A stretch of DNA of 6,430 bases from JBLIAZ01 sp047632015 (GCA_047632015.1 JBLIBC010000152.1:1-6430); one strand, 5' to 3'; positions 1 through 6,430 are shown, counted from the stretch's first letter. A program made the numbers and translations. The notes: generated by a model from the letters alone, not told the origin.

Positions 1-153
1 AAATGGTGTGCATTTACTGTTTCAGGCTTAGAGGTTGGAGAACATAAAATTTCACTGCAGGCGTATAATAAGGAAGGAAAACCAATGTCCGGTGAATTAT
101 TAAAAAGAGAGAACGCTACGATTGAAATATTAGAAGGAATAGCGTTTGAATAA
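1..153 (+). CDS. 3' end of an unrecognised gene (partial, C-terminal 50 residues)
   Basis: Reading from base 1 in frame 1 gives 50 uninterrupted codons ending in TAA at 151-153; the start lies outside the window. I do not recognise the protein. The visible tail alternates hydrophobic and polar residues, with short turns such as SGLEVGEHKI and AYNKEGKP. This resembles the last strands of an immunoglobulin-like or other beta-sandwich domain of an envelope or secreted protein, but 50 residues cannot prove a fold. There is no obvious membrane segment and no clear type IX secretion C-terminal signal. In related bacteria I recall holB (DNA polymerase III delta prime) lying just upstream of ricT; this beta-rich tail does not look like HolB, so the upstream neighbour may differ here. 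Only 18 A-rich bases separate it from ricT on the same strand, so the two could be co-transcribed. Confidence 0.7.
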   Translation, partial: KWCAFTVSGLEVGEHKISLQAYNKEGKPMSGELLKRENATIEILEGIAFE

Positions 154-171
154 ATTAGAAAAACAAAAAAA

Positions 172-1332
172 ATGAGTTGTGCAGGATGTAGTACTGGTAG
201 GGGAAGTAATAACACCCCAGGAGGTTGTCAATCGAACGGGAACTGTGGCACAGGGGGTTGTAATCAAATGAATGTATTTGATTGGCTTTCTGACATGGTG
301 CCAAATAAGGCGGACAAGACCTCAAAGGTAGAGGTTAGGTTTAAGAATGGAAGAAAGGCTTATTTTTCAAACACCGAGGGAGAATTTTTAAAAACGGGAG
401 ACGTGGTTGCGGTTGAGTCTTCTCCAGGTCATGACATTGGAACGGTTTCTTTAACAGGAGAACTTGTTGAACTTCAAATAGGGAAGAAAAAAATCAAAGA
501 GGAAGAAATATATAAAATATACAGGCAAGCAAAAGAAAGTGATATTGATAAGTGGCAGGACGCTATTAAATTAGAAAAACCAACACTTACTAAAGCAAGG
601 GTATTAGCTATTGATTTGGGTTTACAAATGAAAATTTGTGATGTTGAGTATCAAGGAGATAAAACAAAAGCTGTTTTTTATTACACAGCCGAAAGCAGAG
701 TAGATTTTAGGGAATTGATCAGACATTATGCTGATGCTTTTCGTGTGAGAATAGAAATGAAGCAAATTGGCGCAAGACAAGAAGCCGCAAAACTAGGAGG
801 TGTAGGTTCTTGCGGTAGGGAGCTTTGTTGCTCCTCTTGGTTGTCGGATTTTAGAACAGTGTCAACAGGCGCAGCGAGATATCAACAATTATCTTTGAAT
901 CCAGAAAAATTAGCAGGTCAGTGTGGAAAGTTAAAATGTTGTTTAAATTATGAATTAGACAGTTATTTAGATGCATTAAAGGAATTTCCTTCCACTAAAA
1001 TAATGCTTCATACGGAACAAGCTAGTTATAGTCATTTTAAGTCAGATATTTTTTCACAAACGATGTGGTACAGTTGTCGAGGAGAACTTTCTGAAATTGT
1101 TGCTGTCCCGCTTGATCGTGTTAAGGAAGTGATGGCTTTAAACAAGGAAGACAGTAAGCCTGACTTTTTATACAAAGAACAAATCGTCATAAAGAATGAA
1201 CCTACCTACGAGAACGTAGTGGGACAAGATGAATTAACTCGTTTTGACAACAAGAAAAAGAACAAGAAACAAGGCAAGAAAAAGTTTTTTAATAAGAAAA
1301 AACGTCCACAAAAAAACAATGAGAGTAAGTAA
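172..1332 (+). CDS. ricT: PSP1 domain protein, RicT (YaaT) family RNA maturation factor
   Basis: The 386-residue product matches the PSP1/RicT family. In Bacillus subtilis, RicT works with RicA and RicF in an Fe-S-binding complex that assists RNase Y-dependent RNA processing; the partners in Bacteroidota are not evident here. The N-terminus is Cys-rich (C3, C6, C19, C25, C30) and leads into NVFDWLSDM (residues 34-42), which I recall as typical of Bacteroidota homologues. Residues about 53-100 form the first conserved part (VEVRFKNGRKAYF, then GDVVAVE). Residues about 157-260 carry the family core: VDFRELIRHYADAFRVRIE, QIGAR, then two CX4CC clusters, C214/C219/C220 and C251/C256/C257, separated by SLNPEKLAGQ. 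The last 30 residues are half Lys/Arg, an extension beyond the core that may bind RNA. The ATG at 172 follows an A-rich leader with no Shine-Dalgarno site and includes the Cys-rich region, which supports this start. The 3' end overlaps gldH by 14 bases. Confidence 0.93.
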   Translation: MSCAGCSTGRGSNNTPGGCQSNGNCGTGGCNQMNVFDWLSDMVPNKADKTSKVEVRFKNGRKAYFSNTEGEFLKTGDVVAVESSPGHDIGTVSLTGELVELQIGKKKIKEEEIYKIYRQAKESDIDKWQDAIKLEKPTLTKARVLAIDLGLQMKICDVEYQGDKTKAVFYYTAESRVDFRELIRHYADAFRVRIEMKQIGARQEAAKLGGVGSCGRELCCSSWLSDFRTVSTGAARYQQLSLNPEKLAGQCGKLKCCLNYELDSYLDALKEFPSTKIMLHTEQASYSHFKSDIFSQTMWYSCRGELSEIVAVPLDRVKEVMALNKEDSKPDFLYKEQIVIKNEPTYENVVGQDELTRFDNKKKNKKQGKKKFFNKKKRPQKNNESK

Positions 1333-1801
1333 ACAGATCTTAGTGTTGTTTATTTGTGCAATTGTTGTTTCTTCTTGCGACTCCTCAGTTATATATGAAG
1401 AGCAGATAGACCTGGAAGGTCAAACTTGGCACAAAGACAGTGCTATTTCATATTTTTATGAAGCAGACACTATTATTAGTAAAGTGGTAGGGTTTTCCTT
1501 TAATGTACGGTACAACATCGATTATGCATATAGGAACATGTGGTTGTTTGTAAAAATTAAAACACCAGGTCGTGAAGAAAAGCTAGATACCATAAATTTA
1601 GAGTTCATGGATTTTCAAGGCAATTGGAAGGAAGGCGTGGAAGGCGGAACAATAAAAGAGTATAAACATTATTATGATTATGGCTTACCAAAACCGCCAA
1701 AAGGTGTTTATAAGATTGAATTGAGACAAGGGATGAGGGATGAAAACCTTAAAAATGTGGTAAGCGTTGGAGCCCGTATAGAAAAATTAGTAAGTGAGTA
1801 A
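1319..1801 (+). CDS. gldH: Gliding motility-associated lipoprotein GldH
   Basis: The 160-residue product is a lipoprotein. It has basic residues at its N-terminus, a hydrophobic stretch at residues 7-17 and a lipobox V17-S18-S19-C20, so C20 should be acylated after signal peptidase II cleavage. The body matches the GldH family: an RNMWLFVKIKTPG strand, then LDTINLEFMDFQGNW, PPKGVYKIELRQGMR, and a closing VGARIEK. The length is usual for GldH. GldH is one of the lipoproteins needed for gliding, first described in Flavobacterium johnsoniae, and is tied to the type IX secretion machinery; its exact biochemical role is not settled. The frame stays open upstream to 1244, but those 25 codons are Lys/Arg-rich shadow of the ricT tail and would bury the signal peptide, so the ATG at 1319 is chosen. 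It starts inside ricT and ends inside the next gene, so translation is probably coupled on both sides. Confidence 0.93.
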   Translation: MRVSKQILVLFICAIVVSSCDSSVIYEEQIDLEGQTWHKDSAISYFYEADTIISKVVGFSFNVRYNIDYAYRNMWLFVKIKTPGREEKLDTINLEFMDFQGNWKEGVEGGTIKEYKHYYDYGLPKPPKGVYKIELRQGMRDENLKNVVSVGARIEKLVSE

Positions 1802-4412
1802 GACAAACAAAAAAACAAAAGAAGGAGGATCAAATAAAAAGTCCATTAAGGCTTTTTGGATCTTGTTTACGTCTGGCGTAGGGTTCATGTATTTGTTATT
1901 TTTAGGTATTGCTACATTTGAAATGCTGGGCGACCTGCCTACGTTTGAAGAACTAGAGAACCCAAAAAGTCATTTGGCGACGGAGATATTTTCGTCAGAC
2001 GCTCATCTATTGGGAACTATATTCAAAGAAAATAGGTCTATTTGTGAGCAAGATGAACTTTCTCAGCATTTGATTGATGCTCTTGTTGCGACAGAGGATG
2101 AACGATATTTTGAGCACAATGGAATTGATGGCAAAAGTTTATTGAGAGCTGTTGTTAAGTTGGGGAGCGCTGGAGGAGGAAGTACAATTACACAACAATT
2201 AGCAAAGATGCTTTTTACTGGAACTCGTTCTCAAAGCAAAATTGAGAGAATAGGTCAAAAGTTTAATGAGTGGGTTATAGCGGTTCAGCTTGAAAGACAG
2301 TACACAAAAAAAGAAATTATAACGATGTACTACAATAAATTGGACTTTGTGAATCAAGGGGTTGGAATTAAATCTGCCGCAAACGTGTATTTCAGCACGA
2401 CCCCTGATAAGCTAACAATTGAGCAATCGGCCATGTTTGCGGGAATGGCTAAAAACCCGTCTTTATTTAACCCAATGAGGAAAAAAAGAAGGGATACAAC
2501 GTTACACAGAAGAAATGTAGCCATGTTTCAAATGGTTAAAAATGGCTATATAACACGCCATCAATATGATTCTTTAAAATTAATCCCTCTTAATTTAAAA
2601 CCAAACAAAGCCACACACAGAGAAGGAGTGGCTACATATTTTAGAGAAGAGGTTAGAGGGCAATTACGAAAAATTATTGGAAAACTTGAAAAGCCAGGAG
2701 GAGGCAAGTATGACATATACCGCGATGGTTTAAAAATTTACACCTCCATCAATTACGAGATGCAAATGTATGCGGAAAAAGCAGTGAAAAGCCATTTAGG
2801 GGGAGAGTTACAGCCCACTTTTTTTAAGCATTGGCGACGTAAAAGTAAAACATCAAGAGCCACCGAGCCGTTCTATTTTGAAGGCATGACCGCCAAGCAA
2901 AAGCAAGAAATGGTGGAGAATCTCATTCAAAAAGGAATCAGGACTAGCTCAAGATACAAGAATGAACTTGCAAAGCTCCCTGAACTTCAGAAAAGAACTT
3001 TCAAGCGTAACAGGTTGTTCACAAAACTAAATAGGTTAAAAAATAAACGAGACCACTTTGACGAAGAAAGGTTTAAAATGCAGCAGGAGTTAAATCGTTT
3101 AAACAAAGACACAATTAACAGCGCTTATGTTTTACGTGAAAAAAGAGCAGTTAGAAAATCATTGAAATTAGCTCAAGACAGTTTAAACAAATACAAGAAA
3201 AGGGTTAAGAGGGACAACGAGCCTTATAAAATAGCACACAAAGCATATTATAAATTATGGAAGCCTTTTGACGACATCATGCAGGTGGCGTTTAAAGAGC
3301 CAGTAGAAATGAAAATATTTACATGGAAAGGGAGTGTCGACACAACCCTGAGTCCTCGTGATTCAGTAATCCACCACAAGTGGTACTTAAGGACGGGAAT
3401 GCTGTCTGTTGATCCTAAAACAGGGTACATTAAAGCTTGGGTGGGCGGAATAGACTACAAACATTTTCAATACGATCAAGTCAGGGGCACTAGACAAGTT
3501 GGTTCTACTTTTAAACCCTTCGTATACGCTTGCGCTATTGAAAACGGAGTGTCTCCATGTGAAACAGTATTAAACGCACCCGTGACCTTTCCTGAAGGAA
3601 TGTACGGTCTTGAGGAAAGTTGGACACCCCATAATGCTACTAAGGATAATTTAGACGGTGTTAATGTGAGTTTGAAAATGGCTCTCGCAAATTCCATTAA
3701 CTCCATATCAGCAAAAATAATGAAGGATTTTGGCCCCCTTGCAGTCATTGATGTGGCACGAAGATGTGGAATAACGAGCCGTATTGAAGCGGTACCTTCT
3801 ATATGCCTAGGAACACCTGACGTTTCTTTGTTTGAAATGGTGTCAGCTTATTCTGTATTTGCTAACAAAGGAATTTGGATTGAGCCAAGTTTTATATTAA
3901 GAATTGAAGACAGGAATGGCGCAACGATATGGACGCCAACTCCGAAAAGAAAAGAAGCTATGACAGAAGAGAATGCGTATAAAATGTTGGAATTATTAGG
4001 GGGGGTAGCTGCTTATGGGCCAAAAGTAAAGGGAAAAGCTACTTATGGAACAGGGGTTCGTTTACGGAATTCAAGGTTGCCTTACGGAGGAATTCCATCC
4101 AGTATTAAAATTGCAGGAAAAACAGGTACAACGCAAATGCAAAGCGACGGGTGGTTCATGGGAATTACACCTGATTTAGTAACAGGGGTTTGGGTTGGCT
4201 GCGAAGACAGAGCAGCACATTTTACTTCGTTAAGATTAGGTATGGGAACTAACACAGCCCTGCCGATATGGGGATATTATATGAACAGTATTTATAAAAA
4301 TAAGGACTTGAAGGTTTCTAAAGGTTGGTTTGAGTTGCCTAGTGGACTTAAAAAAGAAGATTTGGATTGTAGTAACAATAATGAAAGGGGTCCATTTAAT
4401 CCAGACCAGTAA
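1794..4412 (+). CDS. mrcA: Class A penicillin-binding protein 1A (bifunctional transglycosylase/transpeptidase)
   Basis: The 872-residue bifunctional murein synthase polymerises lipid II and cross-links the glycan strands at the outer face of the inner membrane. A basic cytoplasmic tail (1-19) precedes one membrane segment (about 20-42). The GT51 domain (about 60-235) shows E101-D102 in ATEDERYFEHNGID with E101 the likely catalytic residue, GGSTITQQLAK at 128-138, and ERQYTKKEI at 167-175. The transpeptidase domain (about 535-830) has S571-T-F-K574 (nucleophile Ser571), S634-I-N636 and K776-T-G778. All catalytic motifs are intact. Between the domains, residues about 391-490 are an unusually long basic, probably helical insertion (see findings). 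The start is GTG, overlapping the gldH stop by 8 bases; no ATG occurs before residue 32, inside the membrane segment, so GTG is the only sensible start and coupling to gldH is likely. The protein is longer than the roughly 750-800 residues I recall for relatives. The symbol is by family analogy; pbp1a or ponA are equally fair. Confidence 0.95.
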   Translation: MSKTNKKTKEGGSNKKSIKAFWILFTSGVGFMYLLFLGIATFEMLGDLPTFEELENPKSHLATEIFSSDAHLLGTIFKENRSICEQDELSQHLIDALVATEDERYFEHNGIDGKSLLRAVVKLGSAGGGSTITQQLAKMLFTGTRSQSKIERIGQKFNEWVIAVQLERQYTKKEIITMYYNKLDFVNQGVGIKSAANVYFSTTPDKLTIEQSAMFAGMAKNPSLFNPMRKKRRDTTLHRRNVAMFQMVKNGYITRHQYDSLKLIPLNLKPNKATHREGVATYFREEVRGQLRKIIGKLEKPGGGKYDIYRDGLKIYTSINYEMQMYAEKAVKSHLGGELQPTFFKHWRRKSKTSRATEPFYFEGMTAKQKQEMVENLIQKGIRTSSRYKNELAKLPELQKRTFKRNRLFTKLNRLKNKRDHFDEERFKMQQELNRLNKDTINSAYVLREKRAVRKSLKLAQDSLNKYKKRVKRDNEPYKIAHKAYYKLWKPFDDIMQVAFKEPVEMKIFTWKGSVDTTLSPRDSVIHHKWYLRTGMLSVDPKTGYIKAWVGGIDYKHFQYDQVRGTRQVGSTFKPFVYACAIENGVSPCETVLNAPVTFPEGMYGLEESWTPHNATKDNLDGVNVSLKMALANSINSISAKIMKDFGPLAVIDVARRCGITSRIEAVPSICLGTPDVSLFEMVSAYSVFANKGIWIEPSFILRIEDRNGATIWTPTPKRKEAMTEENAYKMLELLGGVAAYGPKVKGKATYGTGVRLRNSRLPYGGIPSSIKIAGKTGTTQMQSDGWFMGITPDLVTGVWVGCEDRAAHFTSLRLGMGTNTALPIWGYYMNSIYKNKDLKVSKGWFELPSGLKKEDLDCSNNNERGPFNPDQ
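2964..3263 (+). other. Basic, probably coiled-coil insertion in the PBP1A linker region
   Basis: Within the PBP gene, these 100 codons (residues 391-490) encode 31 Lys/Arg and 12 Asp/Glu, with no Gly, a single Pro pair near the ends and regularly spaced Leu, for example in LFTKLNRLKNKRD and QQELNRLNKDT. This suggests long amphipathic helices. The segment falls between RTSSRY (383-388) and PVEMKIFTW (503-511), two stretches that I recall as separated by only about 15-20 residues in other Bacteroidota PBP1A proteins. The reading frame is intact through it and base composition resembles the flanks, so it looks like a real part of the protein, not an assembly error. Its function is unknown; on the periplasmic side it could contact peptidoglycan, anionic polymers or partner proteins. 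Confidence 0.6.
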
Positions 4413-4425
4413 AACACTAAGTTTT
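4395..4425 (+). promoter_or_regulatory. Possible weak Bacteroidota-type promoter ahead of porQ
   Basis: Bacteroidota promoters typically have a TTTG-like -33 box and a TAnnTTTG -7 box. Here TTTA at 4395-4398 is followed after 19 bases by TAAGTTTT at 4418-4425, which matches the -7 box except for the last base. Initiation would fall roughly 5-10 bases further on, leaving a short leader before porQ. Both boxes are imperfect in AT-rich DNA where chance matches are common, and the -33 box lies inside the PBP coding end, so this is only a candidate. Confidence 0.2.
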
Positions 4426-4443
4426 AAAAGTTAACGTTAGGTA

Positions 4444-4449
4444 AGAGGA
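4444..4449 (+). promoter_or_regulatory. Shine-Dalgarno-like site (AGAGGA) for porQ
   Basis: AGAGGA is the only purine-rich site in the porQ leader. It lies 11 bases before the ATG at 4461 and only 2 bases before the in-frame TTG at 4452. The TTG spacing is too short for normal pairing and the ATG spacing is slightly long but workable, so the site favours the ATG. Other genes in the window show no comparable site, which fits the weak use of Shine-Dalgarno pairing in Bacteroidota. Confidence 0.4.
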
Positions 4450-4460
4450 AATTGAAAAAA

Positions 4461-5525
4461 ATGCGCACCATAATTATTTTTTTGTTGCTTGTATGTACTC
4501 TAGCCAACGCTCAAATTGGAGGAGGGTCGACATATCAATTTTTGAATGTTGTGAATTCTCCACGAATTTCAGCCTTGGGAGGATACGCCATTGCTATTGA
4601 TGAGAACGATTTAGAAATGGCTTATTTTAATCCAGCCCTTTTAAACAAAGAAAACGATCAAACATTGTCCCTTAATTATACTGACTATTTTTCAGACATA
4701 AATTATGGTTTTGTCGCTTATGCAAAAGATTATGATAAGTACGGCGTCTTTTCTTTAGGCGCCAAATACATTCATTACGGTAGTTTTATTCATGCTGACG
4801 AAACCGGGGAGATTTTAGGTGAATTTGTGGTGTCAGAAACTGCAGGCGTGATTACTTGGTCACGTGACTACAATGAAAGTCTCCGCTATGGGGCTAACTT
4901 AAAACTAGTTTACTCTAATTTTTTCCTGTACAATTCAACAGGAATATTAATGGATTTTGGTGCTCGGTATAAAAAGCCAGGGAAAAAATTTGTAGCAGCT
5001 TTAGTGGTTAAAAATTTAGGAAGTCAAATGACAACGTACAGTAATGACAACTTTGAACCGATGCCCTTTGAAGTACAAATTGGTGTTTCACAGGAGCTTG
5101 CCCACGCACCTTTGCGGTTTAGTATCAATGCTCATAATTTACAAAAACCTAATATTTGGTACGAAAGCCCTAACAACGTGAGCAGCACTTCGGTATTTTT
5201 AAACGACAGCTCTGAAAACACTACACCAATTGGCGAGACGATTTTGAGACATTTTACCTTTGGGACCGAAATTTTATTCAGTAAAAATTTCCAGTTGAGG
5301 TTTGGATACAATCACCAAAGAAGGCAAGAGCTTATGTTAAAAGAAGGATCAAGAAAAGGCACTAATGGTTTTTCTTTTGGTTTTGGACTTAAAATTAAGC
5401 GGTTTAGTTTTGACTTTGCAAGATCAATTTATAGTTTAGCAGGAGCTACCAATCATATTGGTATTTCGGTTAATTTTGGAGAACAGCTCCAAAAACCGGA
5501 AGCAGACAAACAAGTTGAAAAATGA
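4461..5525 (+). CDS. porQ: Type IX secretion system protein PorQ
   Basis: The product (354 residues from this ATG) is an outer-membrane beta-barrel protein of the PorQ family. In Porphyromonas gingivalis PorQ belongs, with PorU, PorV and PorZ, to the attachment complex that processes type IX cargo and links it to surface lipopolysaccharide. A type I signal peptide is clear: hydrophobic residues 4-14, then A15-N16-A17 before Q18. The mature start QIGGGSTYQFLNVVNSPR, then SALGG, FNPALLN, LSLNYTDYF and INYGFVAYA, is characteristic of the family. Later landmarks are NLGSQMTTY, PMPFEVQIG, a LRFGYNHQRRQE strand and a final FARSIYSLAGATNHIGISV, as expected for a barrel. The stretch after about residue 230, rich in Asn and Ser, is probably a loop. 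An in-frame TTG at 4452 would add three residues (MKK) and cannot be excluded. The stop overlaps the cmk start as ATGA. Confidence 0.92.
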   Translation: MRTIIIFLLLVCTLANAQIGGGSTYQFLNVVNSPRISALGGYAIAIDENDLEMAYFNPALLNKENDQTLSLNYTDYFSDINYGFVAYAKDYDKYGVFSLGAKYIHYGSFIHADETGEILGEFVVSETAGVITWSRDYNESLRYGANLKLVYSNFFLYNSTGILMDFGARYKKPGKKFVAALVVKNLGSQMTTYSNDNFEPMPFEVQIGVSQELAHAPLRFSINAHNLQKPNIWYESPNNVSSTSVFLNDSSENTTPIGETILRHFTFGTEILFSKNFQLRFGYNHQRRQELMLKEGSRKGTNGFSFGFGLKIKRFSFDFARSIYSLAGATNHIGISVNFGEQLQKPEADKQVEK

Positions 5526-6232
5526 AAAAAATTACAATTGCTATAGACGGATACTCATCTTGCGGAAAGAGTACCCTTGCCAAACAGTTAGCAAAACGCT
5601 TGGCGTATGAATACATTGATACAGGCTCTATGTTTAGAGCGGTTGCTTTGTATTGTTTGGAAAAAGGGTTGATTTTGGAGAGCGGAGAAGAAGTATATAA
5701 GGTCAAAGATTTTTTGGGTGAAATAGATGTTGTTATTAAAACGGTTGAAGGTGAAAAAGATCCGTCCGTGTACTTGAATGGTGTTAACGTTGAGGATAAA
5801 ATTAGAACGCTTACCATCAGCAGGATGGTCACAAAGATTTCTGGAATTAAAGAGGTCAGGGCAAAGCTTGCTAAGCTGCAGTATGATATGGGTAAAGACA
5901 AGGGTGTTGTGATGGACGGAAGGGACATTGGGACTGTAATTTTTCCTGACGCTGAATTGAAATTATTCATGACAGGAGCAACAAAAATAAGGGTGAGAAG
6001 GCGTTATGATGAATTACGAGGGAAAGGTGAAAAAGTAAGCGAAGAAGATGTTCGAGAAAACTTGAAATTACGTGATCACGACGATACTACAAGAAAAGAA
6101 AGTCCACTAGTAAGAGCGCGAGAAGCCGTGGTTATTGACAACACGAACTTGTCGAAAAACGATCAATTGAGCATGGTGTTCGCTTTAGCAAATCAAAGAA
6201 TAGAAGAAGCCAATGAAGTTGTCGAACAATAA
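5522..6232 (+). CDS. cmk: (d)CMP kinase
   Basis: The 236-residue cytosolic enzyme transfers phosphate from ATP to CMP or dCMP, feeding CTP/dCTP pools for nucleic acid and phospholipid synthesis. The P-loop is G10-YSSC-G15-K16-S17-T18; the Cys variant is common in Bacteroidota as I recall. The nucleotide-binding segment D33-T-G-S-M-F-R39 carries the conserved Arg that contacts CMP. D132-GRDIGT-138 is the family hallmark following the NMP-binding insert, and the Arg-rich lid runs from RVRRRYDELRGKG through RDHDDTTRKESPL, ending with VVIDNTNLS. Length and order of motifs fit a complete bacterial Cmk. The ATG overlaps the porQ stop by 4 bases and no Shine-Dalgarno site is seen, so translation probably depends on termination of porQ. 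In many other bacteria cmk neighbours rpsA; here it sits between porQ and a yfhO-type gene. Confidence 0.96.
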   Translation: MKKITIAIDGYSSCGKSTLAKQLAKRLAYEYIDTGSMFRAVALYCLEKGLILESGEEVYKVKDFLGEIDVVIKTVEGEKDPSVYLNGVNVEDKIRTLTISRMVTKISGIKEVRAKLAKLQYDMGKDKGVVMDGRDIGTVIFPDAELKLFMTGATKIRVRRRYDELRGKGEKVSEEDVRENLKLRDHDDTTRKESPLVRAREAVVIDNTNLSKNDQLSMVFALANQRIEEANEVVEQ

Positions 6233-6430
6233 GTTCCAATCCTTATTGCCTCATGCTGTTGCATTGGCGCTATTTTTAGCATTAACAGTAGCTTATTTTT
6301 CGCCAGCATTTCAAGGCTATGGATTAAAGCAATCTGATATTTCGAGTTACATCGGAATGGCAAAAGAGCACAATGATTTTCGTGCCGAAACAGGGGAAGA
6401 AGCGCTTTGGACAAACTCTATGTTTGGCGG
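6213..6430 (+). CDS. YfhO family membrane protein (partial, N-terminal 72 residues)
   Basis: An ATG inside the cmk end opens a frame that runs without a stop to the window edge, giving 72 codons plus two bases. The N-terminus MKLSNNKFQSLLPH leads into a hydrophobic segment at about residues 12-32, then GLKQSDISSY and LWTNSMFGG at the edge. These resemble the start of large Bacteroidota YfhO-family proteins, where a QSD motif and WTNSMFGG follow the first membrane segment. Family members are polytopic GT-C-like membrane proteins; B. subtilis YfhO is linked to glycosylation of lipoteichoic acid, while the substrate in Bacteroidota is not known to me. The complete protein is expected to be about 800 residues or longer. 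The 20-base overlap with cmk, in a different frame, suggests coupled translation. The family call rests on recalled motifs in a short fragment. Confidence 0.82.
   Translation, partial: MKLSNNKFQSLLPHAVALALFLALTVAYFSPAFQGYGLKQSDISSYIGMAKEHNDFRAETGEEALWTNSMFG

Noticed and set aside
1311..1317. A_AAA_AAC slippery heptamer in phase near the ricT end
   Set aside because: A -1 shift reaches a TGA at 1320-1322 almost at once and cannot enter the gldH frame, which is +1 relative to ricT. It is most simply part of the Lys/Asn-rich tail.
1244..1318. Upstream extension of the gldH frame by 25 codons
   Set aside because: The added residues mirror the A-rich ricT tail and would place a basic leader ahead of a normal lipoprotein signal peptide; the ATG at 1319 gives a standard lipoprotein.
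1822..1829. Strong Shine-Dalgarno-like AAGGAGGA inside the PBP start region
   Set aside because: No usable start codon follows at a suitable distance; the bases simply encode the Glu-Gly-Gly of the cytoplasmic tail.
3248..3748. Two minus-strand open frames (60 and 90 codons) opposite the PBP gene
   Set aside because: Both are antisense to the transpeptidase domain coding sequence and show no recognisable domain.
3999..4005. Run of seven G in the PBP gene as a possible phase-variation tract
   Set aside because: It encodes Gly-Gly in an intact transpeptidase domain; a seven-base run is short and phase switching of a core PBP is unlikely without population data.
4413..4440. Possible terminator hairpin after the PBP gene (CTAA...TTAG ends)
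   Set aside because: Only about four terminal pairs form, the interior does not pair well and no T-run follows. GTTAAC and AACGTT are small chance palindromes in AT-rich DNA.
4488..4496. Cys at residue 12 of the PorQ signal peptide as a lipobox
   Set aside because: The preceding residues L-L-V do not fit the small residue needed before the lipobox Cys; the A-N-A|Q type I cleavage site is better.
5470..5970. Minus-strand open frame of 166 codons opposite porQ/cmk
   Set aside because: It lies antisense to well-supported genes, has low-complexity Ser/Leu/Thr-rich composition typical of a reverse-strand shadow, and matches no family I know.
6193..6414. Minus-strand open frame of 73 codons at the right edge
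   Set aside because: It is antisense to the cmk end and the yfhO-type start, which have clear homology-like motifs.

Overview
The window is an ordinary, densely packed chromosomal stretch from a member of the Bacteroidota, most likely a Flavobacteriales-type organism. The evidence is the gene content: a GldH gliding lipoprotein, a PorQ type IX secretion protein, a Bacteroidota-style PSP1/RicT protein with a Cys-rich N-terminus, a Bacteroidota-style class A penicillin-binding protein, and the start of a Bacteroidota-type YfhO membrane protein. The DNA is AT-rich, most starts have A-rich leaders rather than Shine-Dalgarno sites, and every supported gene is on the + strand.

Layout. Positions 1-153 are the 3' end of an unrecognised gene whose product looks beta-rich. 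Then comes a tightly overlapping trio: ricT (172-1332), gldH (1319-1801) and a class A PBP of the mrcA/pbp1a type (1794-4412). A 48-base gap at 4413-4460, the largest non-coding stretch here, carries a short purine-rich ribosome binding site and possibly a weak promoter. A second overlapping trio follows: porQ (4461-5525, alternative TTG start at 4452), cmk (5522-6232) and the N-terminal part of a yfhO-family gene (6213 to the window edge). Four of the five junctions after ricT are overlaps (14, 8, 4 and 20 bases), so translational coupling within one or two operons is likely.

How the genes fit together. Two products, GldH and PorQ, belong to the gliding/type IX secretion machinery of the cell envelope. 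The PBP polymerises and cross-links peptidoglycan, and the YfhO-family protein is a polytopic membrane protein thought to act in envelope glycosylation. RicT (RNA maturation) and CMP kinase (pyrimidine nucleotides) are housekeeping genes. The cluster reads as an envelope-biogenesis neighbourhood mixed with housekeeping functions. I see no mobile element, CRISPR array, RNA gene, toxin-antitoxin pair or defence system. No wholly novel system is evident. The points most worth a second look are a basic, probably helical insertion of about 95 residues in the PBP, the Cys-rich and Lys-rich ends of RicT, and the mixed T9SS/peptidoglycan gene order.
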